From NCBI GenBank assembly GCA_030267565.1, contig BRXU01000002.1:8561001-8625000 (forward strand): a stretch of 64,000 bases of DNA. Direction: 5' to 3'. Shown piece after piece: positions 1 to 9,641 of the stretch. Every line of letters starts with the position of its first letter. Within the stretch, counting starts at the first letter, position 1. Below the pieces are notes generated by a model that had not been told where the DNA came from, made no database searches, and saw only the letters and a list, made by a program, of their open reading frames with translations. The position numbers were made by a program, and so were the translations under genes. Source of the DNA: Pleodorina starrii (taxonomy: Eukaryota > Chlorophyta > Chlorophyceae > Chlamydomonadales > Volvocaceae).

Positions 1-804
1 CCACCGCGATGGGCACCGTGGAGCCGTCCTTGCGCTTCACCACGATGGAGGCGGTGGGGCTGAAGGGCGTCGCGAAGCCGCGCGACTCCAGCAGCCCCAT
101 CAGACTGCCCACCGGGCTGTCAGCTTCCACCAGCTCCGCCGCCTGCTGCGAGAGCTTGTTGCGGGCGGTGAGGTAGACGCGCTTGGGCTTCGCCAGGCGC
201 TTGGAGAGGTAGAGGACAACCTGTCGTGTGGGTTGGGGTTGGGCGGTGGTGGGAAGGGTCCGGGCGAGATTTGTTAAGTGTGGGTGGGTGGAGTGGAGGC
301 AACGGGGCATGGAGTTGCGTGGCGGTTGCTTGGCGGGTAATCTTGCCTGGTAACGATAAGTGATATGGGAGTGGGTGCCAGGAGCGGGCTTGAGGCATGC
401 AAGTTCGTGGTTGGCTGGTGGGTTGAGAATAATCTCTTTATGGATCGCTGGGGGCGATCAGCGGTTGCGCTCTACACGGGCTCGGCAAAACCCCGACGCA
501 CGGCCCCCGCGCACCGCACGCACCTCATCGGATAGCGTGTACGCTTCCAAGTTATGGTCGGCCAGACTCAAGTGATCTTTAAGGTTATTCCCGGCGAAGC
601 ATAGCACCTGTTGCTTGACAGGTATCCCTGCACGCAGCGGACGATCCCGCGTCGTCCATGGCACTGCCCTCGGCAGCAGACGCAACAAAGCCGCCGCGCA
701 CCCTCGGCTTCTTGCAAAGCTTGCTTAAGTTCTAGGACTGTTGCCTGAGCGTCAATTTGGAAGAGACGGCTCTCCCCAGAAGGGCAGTTAACGAGGACGC
801 GCAT
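1..804 (-). CDS. Ubiquitin-like domain protein, 5' part (three exons, runs off the left edge)
   Basis: The gene reads on the minus strand with exons at 804-702, 627-524 and 220-1. The introns are 74 and 303 nt, both start with GTGCG and end in CAG, and intron phase is kept across both joins. The first 70 or so residues follow the ubiquitin fold. They start MRVLVNCPSGES, then LELKQALQEAEGIPVKQQ (ubiquitin has KIQDKEGIPPDQQ at this place), then LCFAGNNLKDHLSLADHNL (ubiquitin [20 protein letters not shown]), and a last strand SDEVVLYLSKRL. No C-terminal diglycine follows; the chain continues (KRVYLTARNKLSQQ, then a hydrophilic stretch), so it is a ubiquitin-like domain inside a larger protein, not a conjugated modifier. 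The rest lies outside the window and the full protein is not recognised. It is divergent from DRC1, with about 300 bp between the starts. Confidence 0.72.
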
Positions 805-1108
805 GGTAAAGTGGTTATTTATACAATAACGTCGAACTCTTTTTTCGTTCGTCCTTGGAACTGAAGAATAATTGCGGGTCTCTCGGGCGGGTCGGCAGTT
901 GGCCGTCGTGCAAGTAGACTAAGTTCCTGCGGTGCTCGTAAACTCACAGCATCAGCTCCTTCACCTTTCAGAAAATGGACCCAGTATGTAATTCATCGAG
1001 ACATTAACTAAAGACTGATATGGTGTGACTTCACGCCGTTGGTGCTCTACTTGAGAAATGGAGTTCTTGACTTTCTCGATACCTTTATGCATAAGGCACT
1101 AGTGCGCC
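805..1108. promoter_or_regulatory. Divergent intergenic spacer between the ubiquitin-like gene and DRC1
   Basis: About 300 bp separate the two proposed start codons, so both promoters must lie here or overlap the 5' exons. This spacer is less GC-rich than its surroundings. I see no convincing core promoter element at a usable distance from either start. An AT-rich block at 811-830 is too close to the minus-strand start to act as its TATA box. Confidence 0.4.
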
Positions 1109-4100
1109 ATGGACGAACTACAGGCGCAATCGGAAAGGTAGTTAAAAGCTATTCGCGTACTGTATTTCAGCGTGACAGCGCCCCCGACTGACTCGCGACC
1201 GGTCGCTCGTAGGGAGGCGCGCATCCTTGCGCGGCGCAAGCGCATACAGGAGCGCTTGGCAGCACTGCGGGAGGGAGATCATGGTGGTGAGACAGACGCA
1301 CTCAGGCGTCCCAGGGACATTGGGCCCAACCATGCCCTAATTTGAGTTCCGGACGTCTCGCCGTGCAGGAGGCAAGGAAGGAGAGAAGAAGGAGGAGATT
1401 GGGAAGGGCAAGCAGCAGATCATCGAAAGCAAGCGGCGGTTGATGCGCGTCAAGTACCGCACGGACCAGGATGTCACCTCTGTCCGCGCGGCCGGCGATG
1501 ACCGTGAGAACCAGCACCGCATTGCGGAGGAGCAGACCCGCCAGGTGCGGGACCGCTCCGCACCTCATCTGCTGTGGAACAGCACAGCAACGTCAGCACG
1601 TGCTGCTGGGGCGCATGCATGCAAGCCCTAACTCTAGTCAAGGTCCGGGAGACGGCGTCCTGCCAGCCACACGCCCACCCCACTTAACACCCCCCCCCTA
1701 CTCCCTTGCTTCCCTCAGGACCTGCGTGCCAAGCTGCTGGCGGAGGCGGAGCAGAGCGCCCGTCAGAATGCGGCGGTGGCCATGCGCTGGGCGGACCTGT
1801 TCTCCATCGAGGTGCCGCAGGTGGGTGGAGGGCTGGCTGGCTGGGGTGGGGTGGGAGGGGGGTGGCTGGCTGGGGGGATGGCTGGCAGAGGATGGCTGGC
1901 GGGGGGTGATGGCTGGCTGGGGCGCGGTAGGCCGGGTGGGTGGGTGGTTGGTAATGAAGAAGACACCGCAGCGGAGGGACGCTGGGTGGCTTTGTGGCTG
2001 GCTGGGTGGGTGGATGCAGCACGGGGGGAGGAGGAAAGGCAACGGTGCGGGCCTCAGTGCGTTTCGTGCGGCCCAAAGGGGGTCCGTGGGCTCGGCCGCG
2101 AGGGGCGTCGCGGCCCCCGAGGGCCGGATGAGCGGGGCTGGAGCCACTGACTGTCGGAGCGCATGGACGGGGGGGGGGCTGGGGATGATGGCGTTTGCGG
2201 CGGAATCCGGGGGCGCGGCGCAGGGGGGGAGGGAGCAGGGGGGGAGGAGGCCCAGGACGGCCCACCGGGACTACCCTGAGCCCTGGGCTGGGCTGGGCTG
2301 GGGGTGTGTGGCTGGCACGTGGATGGTGCGCACGACCGTGGGGGCGGGGGGTTGTAGAAGGAAGCGCAATACAGTGGGTGAAGCGAAGCAGTCATCGGGC
2401 AGAAAGGGGCCTACCCTTGGGATGGATGGGGGAAGAGTGGGTCGCGATCGCGGCGGTGGGAACGGCTTTTGCCCGGGTGCGGTAGAGGCGGGTGCGGGCC
2501 ACCGATCAGCGGCCTCGATGGAGTCAGCGACCTGCCTACCTACCTACCTGGATGGGGTGGGTGGATCGATGGGTGGGTGGGTTCCTCCCCTTCTCCTTTT
2601 GTCCCTCCCTACCTCTCCCCTTACCCTCCCCCTCCCTGTACTGTTCATGGGCTATCCGTGGACACCCCCCTGCAGGATCTGTACACGGAGATCGAGGCCC
2701 AGCGCCAGGCGTGTGAACGGATCATCTCGTCCAAAGACGCACTCATCTCCGAGGTGAGTGAGTGCGGGGGTGTGTGCGTGTGCGTGTGTTGCGGAGAGGG
2801 GGGTTAAGGGGGGAGTAACGAGTGAAATACGCCATTGGGTGTGTGGGGGGGGGGGGTGGAGGGGGGCAGCGGGGAGGATGATATACATGATATCGCAGCC
2901 CTGGGAGGGAGTGGTGGGGGGTTTGTGCGGGGGGCGTGGAAAGCAAAAGTAAGCAAGCAGGCGAAGCCCGACGGCCGGCCGGCCGGGCAAACAGGCAGAC
3001 AGACAGATAGGCAGACGGACATACCCGAGCGAGCCGGGCGACGTCCTGCCACGGCCGGCCTCCATCTCCCCCTGCCTGCTGCCAGACGCAACTGTCGCCT
3101 ACCCATCCTAGCCACCGTGAAACGTGTCGTTGCCCCTCTAATGAGGCCCCTCTTGAGGCCCTACGTGGTCCTCCGTTGTTGCCCTCTTGCCACCTGCCCC
3201 GCATCAACGCGCCTGTCGCTGACCGGAAGACGTCCACCCCCGTGTGTCCCCACCCTTCCCCCCGCTAACGCCTTCTCCGTCCTTTCGCTGTGGTATCTTC
3301 ATTTTAACCCTCAACCCCCCCCGCCTCGCCTCACCTCCCCCCACCTCGCCTTCCCTCGCCCCGGGCCGTTCTAATAACCCCTCGCTGCTCTGCTCTGCTC
3401 AGGTTCGAGGGGAGCTCAAGAAGAAGGACGACGAGTTCGTCAAGACGCTCAAGAGACAGGTGGGGTTGGGGAGTGGGGAATGGGCCGGGGTGGGGGGCGG
3501 GGACGGGGACGGGGACGGGGGAGGGGACGAGGAGTGGGGTTATGGTGAGGTGTTGGGTGAGTGGTGGGTAGCGCTGGAATCTGGGGGGGTTGTGGGTGGG
3601 GTGGCGGGACGTCGGGTGTGCATCGCCTGCCGCTTGACGAGACATCCCCCACCCCGGGTGGTGGGGGGAAGCCTTTGGTGCTGCTGTGCTGCTGGAGGGA
3701 AGGGAGGGAGGGTCGGGGGAGGAAGAACGGAAAGAGGGAAGGAGGATAGCCCCTCTTGCACGTTGACTCGCTCGCCCAGGCCTCTCCCGTGACCACCGTC
3801 CGTCCGTCCTCCCTAACCCCATCCCACCCTGGCACCCCCGCCCGCACCCTCCCTCCCCCCCCTCTCACGCCCCCATGCAGGCGGAGGACATTGACACGCT
3901 GCTGCAGTACATGAGCCGCCAGTTCGTGGAGATGCAGAACGCCTTCAAAGAGGAGCTCGACGAAATCGAAAACGCCTTTCTGCAGGTGGGGGGAGAGGGG
4001 GGACGGGGGAGCTTAATGCTGGGTTTGTGTGTATGTGTGTAGTGGGGGGTTATCCACGTGTGGGGGGTGTCTGCGGTTTGGCGGCACGGGGGCAGGGGCG

Positions 4101-7100
4101 GGGCTGTCCGGAGGAGGGGGGTGTGAGCCGGCATCGGAGGCCGACCCGGACATGGGCATGTGTGTGTGTGGGCGGGGGAGGGCGGAGGGGGTAATCCTCC
4201 TTTCTTTCCCTCACTCCCTTCTCCTCTTCTCCTCTCCTCCTGTCCTCCTTTCCCCTCTTCTTCTCTTCACTCTCCTCCGTCCCTCACTCCCTTCTCCCGC
4301 CCTCCCCCATCCCTCCCCTCCCCCATCCCTCCCCTCCCCCATCCCTCCCCTCCCTCCTCCTCCCCCTTCCTCCCCTCCCCTCCCCCCCCCAGGAGCGCTC
4401 CGACTTGCTCGAGTCCAACCGCCGAGAGATGCAGGAGCTGTTCGACCGGCGCTCCCGCCTCGAGCAGGACTTCATGGACCGCTACCTGGCGGCGGTGGAG
4501 TCGTACCAGCAGCAGCTGGAGGGACACAGGCAGATGGACGCGGAGGAGTACCACATACTCAAAATCAAGTAGGAGGAGGGATGGGGTGGGGCCCGGGGGA
4601 GGGGGGAGGGGGGGAGAGGGGGTGGGGCGGGGCTGGGAGGGGGTGGGGCGGGGCTGGGAGGGGGTGGGTAGGTTGGCTAGGACTTACAAAACCGCAATGG
4701 GTGGGCGGACGGAGGAGGTGTTGGCGAGCCACGGACCCAACAAACGTTCCGGTGCTTGGAACCTTACGGTGGCGAGCGGGAGGGGTGGGGGGAGGGCGGT
4801 GAGGGGGGGAAAGTGAAATGCCGCTTTGGACGGCCATACTCTTTCCCGCCCCTCCGCTCCGTTCCGCGCCCCCTGCTGCCCATCCTCTCCTCCCCCCCTC
4901 AAAAAATGTCCGTCCTTCCCCCTACCCCCTCTCCTCCTTCCCTTCCCTCCCCTCCCCTCCCCCCTCCCCCCAGGCTCGAGACCGACATTCAGAACCTGGA
5001 GCAGCACCTTGAGGCCATGAGGGCCACCTACCAGCTCAACACAGAGAAGCTCGAGTACAACTACCGGGTGCTTAAGGTAGGGGAGGGGGGGGAGGGGAGG
5101 GGAGGGGAGGGGAGGGGAGGGGAGGGGAAAGGCAGTGAGAATGCAAGGTGGAACGAAAAGTGGGTCCGCAGAGATCCGTGGATAGCAGAAGGGAGGCAGA
5201 GGTGGAGGCAGAGCGAGGCCGTAACGATGCAGCCTAGCCGGTGACGCTGTCTTGAGTTTAACGGTATATGGAACACGGGCCCTTACCGGAGGACGACGGG
5301 GGCGGCGGATGAGAGGGCGATCCCCGCTTTGGCTCGCAGCCGTCACATCGGACTGCATCGCACCGCATCGGCGTGTGTGTGTGTTTTGGTTCCTACCCCT
5401 CCCCCCTACCTCTCTCCCCCCATCCCCTAAACCCCCCACCCCGACCACCCCCCAACCCCAACCCCCTCCCCCACCCCTTGACAGGAGCGCGAGAAGGAGA
5501 ACAGCAGCACCATTGAGAGCCAGAAGAAGAAGCTGTCCCGGCAGCGCGACATCCTGTCCTCCCTGAAGCAGCGCTACGCGGAGACGGATCGGCGCTATCG
5601 GGATGAGAACATGCGGCTGACGGACGAGTACAAGCGCATCACGGAGCAGTTCAAGGACCTGCAGTCCAAGTTCAGGCACTTTGAGCTGGTCGATACGAAG
5701 AAGTACAAGGAGGTGGGGGCGGGAGGGGTGCGTGGGGGGAGGGGGAGGAAGGGAAAGCTGGGGGATGGGGGGGGGAGGGAGGGAAGGGGGGAAATTGCTG
5801 TCCTTGCTGTACATTCTTTACCCGCCTCCCGCCTATCTCCCTCTCTTTCTCACTCACACTGACTCCGTCTGGTTCCGCGGTGCCGTGCAGGTGTGGGGCA
5901 TGAAGGAGAGCGAGGTGGCAGCGCTGGTGAGGCAGCTGCTGCAGGTGAGGGCTTGGGGGGGGGATGGGTGGGTGTGCTGGGTGGGTGTGTATGTATGTGT
6001 GGCGAGCAAGGAGGGAAGGCAGGGGGTGCAATGCCCGCGTGTGTCCTGCAATGGCGCCACCCGGCTGGCCCAAGCCCCCCCTGTCAACCGCCTTCTCTCC
6101 CCCCTCCCGCAACCCCCCACGTTCCCCCCCTTCCCCCTCACCCCCGCGTCCCCCCTCAACCCATCCCCTCCCCTCACCCCCCCTCTCTCACCCCTCCCTC
6201 CCGTTCAGGCTGACAAGGTGCTCCACGAGCAGCAGCTGGGTTGGGAGTGGCGGCCCCCGGATGATGCGGTCTTCACACCCGTGCACTCGTCGGGGCCGGG
6301 AGGCAGCGGCGGGGCGGGGGGCGGGGGGGAGGGGGGCGACGAGGAGCAGGACGAGGACGCGGCGGCGAGGGCGCGAGAGCAGGAGGTAGGTGGTTGGTGG
6401 GGGGAGGGGTGCGGTGAGGGGGCGGGGTGCGGCGACGGGGGGTGGGGCGCGCGTCTCCATTTGAAGCCTCCAAATGAATCTCGCTCCCTGATCCGCTCGC
6501 TTCCCCGTCTATTGGTTTCCACTTCGCTTTGACTCACCCTCCGCCCTCCCCATCCACCGTTTGCCCCCCCTTCCCCGCCCCTCCCCGCATCTCCCCATCC
6601 CCTCCCCCCCGGCCAGGTTGCCGAGCGGCTCCGCGACGGTCGCAACTGGGGGGCCCTGGGTCTGCTGTGCGACGAGGCTGGTTTCCTGCTGGACGCAAAG
6701 GCAAAGCACATGATCGAGCGACTGCCAAAGGTGAGGACAACCCCCCCCCTCGCCCGCCCTCCCCCGGCCCCTGGGCCGGGCTCCGGCCTATACGTGGATA
6801 CCCCCCCCCCACCCGGGCCCTCGGCGGTGTCGCTTCTGCCTTCCATCCCCTTGGCCCTTGTCACATTCCCATCCCCTTGGCCCATCCCCTTCTGCCGCCG
6901 CACGGCCCTGCGGCCGGAGGCGCGAGGCCTCACCGTCGTGGGCCTCGCCCTCGCCCTCGCCACGACTCCACCCCCACCCCACCCTTAGCGCCCAACTCCC
7001 CTGGCCTGCCCAGCCCGCCGATCGCCCCCCACCCCTTCCCTCGCCTAGCCCACGCCACGTTACGCCCGCAGCCGTCGTCGTCGTTGTTCCCGTGCGGTTG

Positions 7101-8224
7101 TACTGAAGCTCTCGCTCCGAAAGCAACCAACTGGGCCCTGGACTATGTGGTTGTGCAGGACGAGCAGGGCCTGGTGAAGGCGGAGGGCATTCTTCGCGCG
7201 CTGGGCATCTCTGACGGCGCCTCGTTCGATTCGCTGATGGATGCGCTGTCGGCGGACTCGACGGTGGAGATGAGGGCCAAGGGAATGGGAGTGCCGGCGG
7301 CGCGCATCACGGGTGGGTGGCTGGCTGGCTGGGTGGGTGGCTGGGTGGGTGGCTGGGTGGCTGGCTGGGTCGGTGGGTGGCACGGGACGTTTGGTGTGAG
7401 GCCGCTAGATGGGCGGGTGGGTGGGTGGCATGGGGCGTGTAGGCAAGGGGCGGGTGGGTGGGTGGATGGGTTGCCGCGAGGGGAGAGGTTCGGGTGCTGT
7501 TGCGCGACGGGAAAAGGGGGTACCGGGGACTCAAACAGCCGGCCCCTACTGCTGGCCCCTACTGCTGCTGCTGCCTGTCAAGGTGGCCCTCCTGCAGCCA
7601 ATGGCCTAGGGAGCTTCGGCCAATGCGGGAGTACGACGGACTCAATGCCACTCTGCAAAGAGCGTGTACCGGAACCTCCCATTGTCCCTAACCGTACTCT
7701 ACGCTCTTGGCTCCGCCGCCTCAAAACCCATTAACCCACCCACCCTTTCTCCCTCCCGCCCGCCCTCGTTCTCTCCACTTTTCTCTCCTTTGCGTTCTCT
7801 CCGCGAAGCAGACGGCGAGAAGGGCGAGCGCGGCCCCGCCGTACTGGTCCACCCCGACGACGCCGTACGGCGGCTCAAGGCCTTTGTGGAGGTGTACGGC
7901 ACCGGCCCCAGCCGGCCCGGCGGCGGCGGCGGCGCCATCAGCGGCCCGCTGCGCGTGCAGGGCCTGCTGCGCCGCGCCGCGGAGCGCGAGCAGGAGTTTT
8001 GGGCGCGCATGACGCACGTGATCAGCGACAAGGGCGTGCGCGTGTGGCGCGCTCTCGAGAAGCAGCTGGAGAAGTACCTGGGGTTGCTGCAGGAGCGGTC
8101 GGGCAGTCTGCGGGACGTGGAGAGCCTGCAGCACCAGAATAACGAGCTGAGGGCGCTGCTGAATCAGTACCTGTCCAGTCGGATCAACGAGGAGCTGCAG
8201 ATACCGCCCACGCAGGTCATCTGA
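1109..8224 (+). CDS. DRC1: Dynein regulatory complex subunit 1 (nexin-DRC, PF3 homologue)
   Basis: DRC1 is a coiled-coil scaffold of the nexin-dynein regulatory complex, which links axonemal doublets and controls dynein in cilia. I splice exons 1109-1137, 1171-1286, 1369-1544, 1719-1820, 2676-2753, 3403-3459, 3881-3985, 4393-4568, 4974-5076, 5485-5712, 5891-5944, 6209-6385, 6617-6730, 7159-7312 and 7812-8224. All phases agree and give 693 residues. Recognised parts are the basic N-terminus (ARRKRIQERL), SKRRLMRVKYRTDQDV, AVAMRWADLFSIEVPQ, EIEAQRQACERII, the long central coiled coil (about residues 170-400), and the C-terminal DRC1-associated region (about 610-690: FWARMTHVISDKG, VWRALEKQLEKYL, QNNELRALLNQYL). 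A Gly/Glu-rich insert near 6300-6380 and a Gly run at 7920 are variable loops. The first exon and its 33-nt intron are the weak point; the rest is firm. Confidence 0.93.
1821..2675 (+). repeat. G-rich simple repeats in DRC1 intron 4
   Basis: The intron starts with a degenerate array of GGCTGGCTGGGTGGG-like units (about 1822-2015) and is strongly G-rich on the coding strand, switching to C-rich only in its last 100 bases. No exon is needed here, because the flanking exons join in phase 0. Confidence 0.6.
4592..4673 (+). repeat. Short tandem repeat, G-rich 22-bp-class unit, in a DRC1 intron
   Basis: GGGGTGGGGCGGGGCTGGGA-type units recur two to three times directly after the donor of the intron at 4569. 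The same intron ends in a C-only tract before the acceptor at 4973. Confidence 0.5.
5081..5127 (+). repeat. AGGGG microsatellite in a DRC1 intron
   Basis: About seven to eight copies of a 5-bp GGGGA unit follow the donor at 5077. It is a simple repeat and a potential G-quadruplex former. Confidence 0.75.
6778..6800 (+). repeat. Dispersed 23-bp intron motif, copy 1
   Basis: A 23-bp sequence with core CCTATACGTGGATA, running from GGGCTCC to GGATA, lies in the DRC1 intron after exon 13. It recurs exactly, in inverse orientation, at 11750-11772 in an intron of the OPR-like gene. Weaker versions (TATCCGTGGACACCCCCC at 2653, TATCCACGTG at 4049) lie in other DRC1 introns. Confidence 0.7.
7313..7482 (+). 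repeat. GGGTGGGTGGCTGGC array in the last DRC1 intron
   Basis: The last intron opens with about 170 bp of degenerate 4-bp units (GGCT, GGGT) that follow the donor directly. The adjoining exon ends in phase 1 and is completed by the exon at 7812. Confidence 0.65.
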
Positions 8225-9641
8225 GGCGGGAGGAGGAGGAGGAGGAGGGGGAGGAGGAGGGGGGAGGAGGGGGAGGGAGCGCTGCGGGGCGTGGGGGGAG
8301 GGGTGTGTGTAGGGGGCGAGGAGGAGGAGGAGGAGGGGGAGGAGCAGCCACCCGCCCAGCTGCCTGCGGCCTTGCGGCCGCGCCGCTGGGGGCCCTGGGG
8401 GGCAGAGGTGTGTGGGCCGGTGTTTCGCCACGCTGTGCTGTCGGTGCGGCGCGTGCGTATGCGGTGCGTGTTCGTGCAGGACACACTGCGAGCGATGTGG
8501 TGTGGTTGAGAGCCTGCGACCCGCCGCGCCGCCCGCCACTTGCGGCCCTGCGGCACGCACGGCCCTGCGGTCCTGCTTTCGTCTCCACCGCCCGCGGCAA
8601 GGGTGCCTTCTGCCTTGTTGTGAAGGAGGAGGAGGCGGAGGAGGAGGGGCTTGAAACCCTAATGCATTGAACCAAATCGTGCGATGGTGACTCTGGTTGC
8701 ATGCCGGGACGGACTTGGGGGTGCACGCGGCGTCGGTGTGGTGGTGCGCGGCTCGAAACACCCGCCCTTGCGCCGTGCGTGCGCGCGTGCGTGCGTGTTT
8801 GCAAGCGCTCCGTCCCCAAGATTGGGGACATCAGACGTAACGTCACTGTGTGCCAGAAGTCTCCGCTGGACTGCGTGCGATGAATGGAGTTATGAGTACG
8901 GCATGTTGACACGTACATCGTATGTGTGATGGGACGAGCAGGTGGCCCGGGGCCTCACGGGCGTGCCTCAACCCTCACCGTGGCCGCAACCATGTCGCGT
9001 GTGGTGCCGTACGAGGTGTACGGATGTGGTGCGGCGCGGTGTTGGCGACAACGAGCCAGCCCTCGTTGGAAAAGGGACGGATCATCCCGCCGCGATGGGA
9101 GGATGGAGCTGCACGCACCCACATGTATGTATGATTGTACGTACGATACACACAACGGCCCCGTGCGTCGGAAGGTCATCGTATCGTATAGGTCATGGCT
9201 TTCTTTCAGGCGGCTTCGCGGGTCAGCCTGGCGAATGCCGCTGTTGCGGGGTCAGTGTCGTACTCATAACTCATCACAGAAGCTCTGACTCAGTTCCGGC
9301 GCAAATCCCGAGCAGTGGTCTGCGAGGGTTTGTTACTCGTGTAGGTACGGCAATTAGCGGCAGCGTTTGGGTACAGCAATCAGAGGCGGGCCTGGCGGCA
9401 CCACAGCTCCTTAGACTCGCAGGAGTGCGGGTTGCCGGTTACTTGCACCCCCCAAACGACGGCAAGCAACCGCCCCCAACCCCCATCCGCACTCCCCCAT
9501 TCTCATTAGGGCATCAGCGCAGCTGCTCCTGAGGGCCCTCTGATGGCTGGGGGTCACCAATTTCACACCGTGGGCAGCTGGGCCGCCTACCGGTAAGCGG
9601 TAACATGCCGGTCCGGTTGCGTCCTGAGATCCCAAAGGTCC
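8225..9641. other. DRC1 3' flank and convergent intergenic region, no gene recognised
   Basis: This stretch holds the DRC1 3' UTR (a GGA-rich run at 8226-8345) and then mixed sequence. I found no TGTAA polyadenylation signal of the Chlamydomonas type before 9400, so the transcript end is not placed. The open frames here have no recognisable protein and no splice logic. Confidence 0.5.

Noticed and set aside
458..523. Read-through ending in RGG after the ubiquitin-like domain (minus strand)
   Set aside because: A GTGCGT donor precedes it and splicing to the exon at 220 restores a better last ubiquitin strand; the RGG looks coincidental.
816..823. TATAAATA on the minus strand as promoter of the ubiquitin-like gene
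   Set aside because: It lies only about 12 bp upstream of the ATG, which would put the transcription start inside the coding region.
1471..2757. 428-codon plus frame and its minus-strand counterparts
   Set aside because: They run through DRC1 introns with G-rich repeats; the DRC1 exons there use a different frame.
4684..5814. 376-codon minus-strand frame
   Set aside because: It is antisense to DRC1 exons and consists of Pro-rich translation of G-rich introns.
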